Source: Henckelia pumila (taxonomy: Eukaryota > Streptophyta > Magnoliopsida > Lamiales > Gesneriaceae). From it: a DNA stretch of 64,000 nucleotides. Below are positions 59,031 to 64,000 of this stretch, in pieces. The notes under the pieces are model-generated. The model was not told the origin of the DNA. It was given only the letters and a program-made list of their open reading frames with translations, and searched no databases. How positions within the stretch are numbered: the stretch's first letter is position 1; every line of letters starts with the position of its first letter. Both the position numbers and the translations under genes were made by a program. The stretch is from positions 135,130,375 through 135,194,374 of the forward strand of contig NC_133121.1 of NCBI RefSeq assembly GCF_033568475.1, in the 5' to 3' direction.

Positions 59031-61902
59031 TGTTGTGGGGACCTCGGGTGCTAATCTCATCTTAAGGGGCAAATTAACATTTAATCATAAAAGAATCACA
59101 CTTGAACGAATAAAATCAAAGACTGAAATTTTTATTTTTTTTTAACATACACGGACCCAAGGTCCGGACCCTTGCACGGACCAGGGCACGGGGTCCGTGC
59201 CTGTTCTGGCTAAGGGTCCGTGCCTATGCAGAATTTGAAATTCAAAGGAGTTGCGGAACAGAGGACACACGGACCCTTACACGGAGGCTTACAAGGGGTC
59301 CGTGCCTCCTTTTCTCAAAATATTTTTGGGACAGTGTCCATCCGGACCTATGCACATGGCATGCACGGGGTCCGTGCCCTGTGCATAAAATCAGTCTTCT
59401 TTATGCTATCAAGTCTGAAAAATGATATAATCTATCATATAAGCTTTCCAACATGATTCTACATAATTGACATGCATTTAAACATCAATCTACATATCTG
59501 TAATACATGAATCAATACTCAACAACAACATATACAAAAATGCTTGTTGTTCTAACATTATTACCAAATCATAAAATACATGTCATCGGCTTAAAAACCC
59601 GAGTCTCCACTTCTAATCTTTCAATCTCGTGCTATCCAAGCCAAGTCTGACTTACTTATACCCCAACTTGATGCAATGCACACATACAAACAAAACAACA
59701 GCCGGATAACTCTGGTAAGAATAAATCTCAGTATGAACGACATGCATATACATCATTTAAGCATATTAAATCTATATGCCAAATGAATCTTAAATCTCCA
59801 ATCATGTAATAACAGACAAAACATGATAGTATATTCGTTCATCTATGATAAAATAAAACCAAGCATATAAACTCATTCAAATCTTAAATGTCAAATACTA
59901 ACATGCTAGCATTTATGACCGCATATTCTAAACCATAGTAATCTCTAGGTTAATGCATAAATACAATGCATGTGTCAAAGAATAGGCTATCAAATCTGAT
60001 ATCAATAAATCGTAGCTCTGGGATACCGGGAAAATAAAATTTTTAACCAACCACCTACTCTCCCACTCGAGGTGGTATTAAATATCTCAATTTCTCTGAC
60101 TTTGGTGCAACTATAGTGAGTCTTCTAGCTCTGGAAATAAATCTATATTCCATGCCATGAGTCATCTGACTCTGGAAGTAAATCTACATTTCATGTCACT
60201 CAACTACAGTTCTCCAAACGTCATCTGCACTCTAGGCCTTTCAACCCTCTGTGCTTTTCAGGCTGGAGTTCAAGATGAATGCAACATAATCTGGATGCAT
60301 CAAATCATACGTAAGCTAAAACAACATCTCGAACACATCAATCATATAATCATATGATCATATAATCACTCAAGGATACCGACAAATCTGTAAGCATCAC
60401 ATAGAATACGTAAAACATGTTCAATACAGAACATAATATAAATCAAAGAAGACAAGTAAACATTTACATAAATATTCTGCGAATTCAAGAAGATAGCTAT
60501 CTTGAATAATCTATCTCATTTATGTAAACATAAACAATAACATATATTAAACATGCATGTATGTGATTTTAGGCAACTCGATAATCAAAAACAATCTCGA
60601 GTTATTCTGCCCATCTTATTAATGTCTATTCATACCTTTCCTTCTGAATCTGAGAAACTCCAATTATGGACAACTGACATCAAAGAACTTCTATCACAAT
60701 CTGCTCAAATCAGTACAATCATTCAAGGCAAACTTGCTTCACACCTTCTTCAGTCTTTCTCGGTTCAAAGGCTAAATTCTCGAGTTCGCCGATTCGAATT
60801 CGATCTTTTGCATTCAAATCTGAAATGCATTGATTTTTAATTCAATACCAGCTCCCAATATCACTACAATCTCATAAATTCTGAAACAACTACAAGACTT
60901 GATTGTTCGATCAAAATCAAAACCGACGACGTAACGGTTCGAATTCAAAAATCCCAAAGGCATTAACATCAATAATACAATCATATCAATCAAATATCAT
61001 CACCAATTCCAGCAGCATAAAACGTGAACATCAGCCCCTAAAAATCAGATTTCTGAAAAATCTTTCAAAAATCGAAAACATATTCAAACGACGATCTTTT
61101 TCCGATCCGTCTTAGATATGCTATCGTCGTATATGCTAGAACATGTTTATACAATCAAATCTTAATTTTAACAACATCAAAAAATTCAAACATGGTAGAA
61201 CTTCATAAAAATTACGTCAAAACGAAGTACTCGAAGTTGTGATCGCAAATATATGCTCAATCAAAAATTCTACCGGGCGGATCGATTTTTACGGAAGCTT
61301 GAAACATCAAAAATGGCTTGAAACCCCTTTCTCCCTCTCTTTCGGTTTTCTTGGCTGGGAATCTAATCACTTTGCATCGTATTACACGTTTTTATGGCAA
61401 GTTGCAAGGCAAATTGCACTTTGGTCCCTGAACTTTGACCTAATTGCAAATCAGTCCCCGAACAAGCGATTTAATTCAATTTCAATCCTAAATAATTTAA
61501 GAATAATAAAATTTAATTCTAAACTCTAAATATTCTCAAATTAAATATTCTCGAATTAAAATTAAATCGTTTCGGACCTTATCGCATTTTAGTCCTTGAA
61601 TTTCTCACTATTTGCAAATTGGCCCTTGCTCGGATTTCATCCTCAAATTAAATCCTTGATATTTATAATCTTAGAATTTACATCTTAAATTCCATAAATA
61701 TCAATTCAAATATTTTAAATCTTTTAATTTAAGAATTTTGGATATTAAAATCTTAAAATTCAAAAAATCCTCAAATTAAATATTTTTTACCCGAAATTGA
61801 AATCTCAAATTTTCATAAATTCTTAAATTCATTTTTTCACTCTTATTCAAAATTTAACTCTTAAATTCCGTAATTAAGAACTTAATATTTTCGAGTCTTA
61901 CA
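59031..61902 (-). repeat. Family G3 LTR C (2872 bp)
   Basis: Bounded by TGTTGTGGGG (59031) and GTCTTACA (61902) on the plus strand. More diverged from LTRs A and B than they are from each other. Carries the GGTCCGTGCC motif cluster at 59149-59380. Confidence 0.9.
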
Positions 61903-62175
61903 CAAGTAAAGATCGAATGTCCCCTAAAACATTTCGAAGTCAAGTCTTCGCATTCCATTCGATTTTTACATGGCAATTTTCAAATATTGCTGGGTGAAAA
62001 AGACAATTTTTTTTAAAAAAAATATCATATCATATATTTTCCTATATTATTCTCTCATTTTGAGGGATTTTCTTTGCTCGATAAGAAATATCTCAAAATT
62101 TTTTGTGAGATCATTACGTTAATTAAATGATGATTGATCGATAAAACATAAGTAACCAATTTATCATTTTTCTTA
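61903..62175. other. Flank without recognised feature
   Basis: AT-rich sequence right of the retrotransposon stack; it does not resume the copia element seen on the left side. Confidence 0.5.
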
Positions 62176-62321
62176 CGTGGGCACCGTTAGCTTTCGGTTA
62201 ATCTGGTAAATCGTACGAGACAAACTATGTGCGACATACTATTTCAAGAAGATGTTGGTAGGTGAATCGAACTCTTGATTTCTAGTCAAGTACTCATCTA
62301 CTACACCAACTAGGACACCCC
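62176..62321 (-). mobile_element. tRNA-derived SINE-like element
   Basis: On the minus strand it starts GGGGTGTCCTAGTTGGTGTA (A-box-like), then an anticodon-like stem-loop CTTGA-CTAGAAA-TCAAG with AGA in the anticodon position, then a B-box-like GAGTTCGATTCAC. A non-tRNA body follows (GTATGTCGCACATAGTTTGT). The head resembles tRNA-Ser(AGA) but the acceptor stem does not close, so a SINE or tRNA-derived relic is more likely than a tRNA gene. Confidence 0.55.
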
Positions 62322-63030
62322 ATTGGTGTCATTTTATTGTTCGGGTGATTACTAAGGTAGTTTTTACAATCTCTAAAAATAAGTGATTATTGATATTTTC
62401 TTCATGAATTTGTGAATAGAATCTTCATAACCATTTATGTTTAGAGGTTGCAAACACTATCTAAATGCTCGAAAATTTCGATCAAGTTGTGGATAAACTA
62501 CTAATGCCGTTAGGTTATGCAGTCGTCGGGCATTCTCAAAGTCTTGCCTTTTTAACAAAACAAAAAAAAGAAAATAAGTCTAGTCTAGTCTTTCTTAGTT
62601 TTTATAATGCAATGTTTACCAACTGTTGGGCGGCCAAAACACGTTTCCGTTCTTAATTAATTGCAATTATGATAATAATAACCGGCGTTAGAACAATTTT
62701 AGGAAATTCACTCATTCATATGATATCACAAGAATTGGTACAATATCGAAACTTGGTGTTAAAATTGTAACGAACTTCAAAAGTATAAAATAAATATTTA
62801 ATCTTGACTCGGCATTCAGCGAAAAGAATTGGTATAAATTGAGAATTACCAGTTTAACGAACCAATGGCAAATGGGCATTAGAAAAATAACAAAGTATGC
62901 CACTAGTTCTAGTATAAGTTTCAAGGTCAATAATTACTTCGTTTTTTTATGACTAAAATATACGTCATCTGATTTTATAAATAATATCACCCATTTTACA
63001 AAATTATCTTATCTATATACGAATAGCATT

Positions 63031-63535
63031 AGTGGCGTGCCCAGGATTTTCAATCAGGAGGGACGAATTCAATAAATTAAAAAAATTATTACAACACAAA
63101 ATGTATAATAAAAAGTTATATATTAACTTCATATATTTTTACAATAACACACTCCAATATTTCATAGTTTGAAAATATTGAATAATAGTTTCAATATCAA
63201 CTGTATCAAACACATCACGCTCAATATAAGGTATCAAACCATCATCTAAAACATCATATTCCAACCGATTACGAGGTGATATTTTGATTATTTTTATTGT
63301 TGAAAACACTCTCTACGGTAGCATTTGCAACAAGTAATAACACTGTTAAATTTAAAAATAAATATATCAAATGATATAATCGATCTTTATTCGATTGGAA
63401 CATCATTTTAGCATGTTCGCTAATCCCCGCAACCTTAGATAATTGATTGTTACTTCGCATATCAAAAATAAAGTTAAGAAGTTGATACTCAAGATGAATT
63501 AAATCCATCGAGAATAAGGGAGTGTTTGCAAGCAC
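63031..63535 (-). pseudogene. hAT transposase C-terminal (dimerisation) relic
   Basis: The minus strand reads FSMDLIHLEYQLLNFIFD, then LVANATVESVFNNKN, the hAT dimerisation region of the type fused to TTF/ZMYM-like zinc-finger proteins. A one-base loss near 63270 shifts the frame, after which IPYIERDVFDT is readable. TAGTGGCGTGCCCAGGATTT at about 63031 resembles a hAT terminal sequence. Its 5' side is interrupted by a MITE. Confidence 0.65.
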
Positions 63536-63864
63536 TAAAAAAAAGTGATTGTTAGCTTTTGACTTAAAAAAATCATTTTTGTGTATTTTTTAAATCTAGA
63601 TTATGTGTTAGCTTATGCTTAACTTAATTGAAATCCAAAAGCTAGTCATGTGGTGATTATGATTCTCCAAAAGTGATTCTAATAAGAAGGTCATTGTTAA
63701 AATCACTCTAATCACTTATTTATCAAACACTACCCAACTTTGATTTTTAGATTTTCACATTTATTTTCAAACACTACCAACTTTTGATTTTTCTTAACTT
63801 TTTTATAATCTATAAATTAATCACTTCTACAAAAGCACAATCTATTGCAAACACTCCCTAAATC
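63515..63864. mobile_element. MITE with AGGGAGTGTTTGCAA ends
   Basis: Left end AAGGGAGTGTTTGCAA and right end TTGCAAACACTCCCTAA are perfect inverted repeats of about 15 bp. The interior is AT-rich and non-coding. It sits inside the hAT transposase relic. The ends look hAT-like, but an 8-bp target duplication was not found. Confidence 0.65.
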
Positions 63865-64000
63865 AGGTGGATAAAAATGAGTAAGCTAAATCAAATTTCT
63901 CATGTCACATTCAAGCATAAAAGACTTCGTTTTTCAAAAACAAATATGAGTCAATACAAATCATACTGTCAAATCTATTATAGTCTAAAATAAATTTATT

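Larger units (their letters stand above)
33841..61902 (-). mobile_element. Tandem array of a gypsy-derived defective LTR family (family G3), nested by other elements
   Basis: Read on the minus strand the order is LTR C (61902-59031), internal C, LTR B (55302-41872, interrupted), internal B, LTR A (38128-35259), and a partial internal A ending at 33841. Each LTR begins TGTAAGAC and ends ACAACA. Each is followed by a perfect TGGTATCAGAGC primer-binding site. Sharing of LTRs between units is the expected product of LTR-LTR recombination. No open frame of 60 codons or more lies on the sense strand of the internal regions. The right flank is CAAGT (61903-61907); the left end is truncated, so no target-site duplication can be shown. 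Confidence 0.85.

Noticed and set aside
62249..62321. Functional tRNA-Ser gene
   Set aside because: No pairing acceptor stem, no long variable arm, and a SINE-like body follows.

Overview
The window is plant nuclear DNA. The evidence is spliced GT-AG genes for plant-type proteins (PUB9-like U-box/ARM ligase, CHIP, DUF506), tRNA-iMet-primed Ty3/gypsy and Ty1/copia retrotransposons with plant-type ends, LINE and SINE remnants, many MITEs, and AT-rich intergenic DNA with long (TAA)n and (TA)n runs. The flavour is eudicot; asterid/Lamiales is only my guess.

Layout. 1-1915: 3' end of a gypsy element (integrase plus chromodomain-like tail, polypurine tract, internally deleted 3' LTR). 1916-5840: scrambled repeats, namely two copies of an LTR-like sequence, two hairpin MITEs, a SINE-like unit and a LINE 3' end. 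6464-7372 (-): DUF506 gene with three G-boxes in its promoter. 8-17 kb: gene-free AT-rich DNA with MITEs and a 2-kb inverted-repeat element. 17278-18956 (+): PUB9-like U-box/ARM E3 ligase, two exons. 20.8-21.6 kb: LINE fragment and a hAT-type MITE. 22547-28290 (-): CHIP co-chaperone E3 ligase, eight exons, 276 aa, reconstructed here. The two U-box ligases are convergent neighbours. 30.3-33.8 kb: decayed copia pol. 33841-61902: a stack of nested LTR retrotransposons. 61.9-64 kb: SINE-like unit and a hAT transposase relic carrying a MITE.

The nest. A minus-strand gypsy-derived family has three ~2.87-kb LTRs (A, B, C) separated by ~3.7-kb internal regions. These keep a perfect 12-nt tRNA-iMet PBS, a purine tract and a hairpin, but hold only a fossil pol. 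Inside LTR B sits a 10.6-kb gypsy element (44490-55048) with TSD TAAAT. Inside its 5' LTR sits a 2638-bp solo LTR (45952-48589) with TSD TTAGT, from the same family as the element at the left edge of the window.

Most interesting: all three gypsy families carry, between the end of pol and the polypurine tract, a short stem-loop with the same AGGA loop and a compensatory change in its outer base pair. It survives in the family whose pol is dead, which suggests a cis-acting RNA or DNA signal shared by autonomous and non-autonomous elements.
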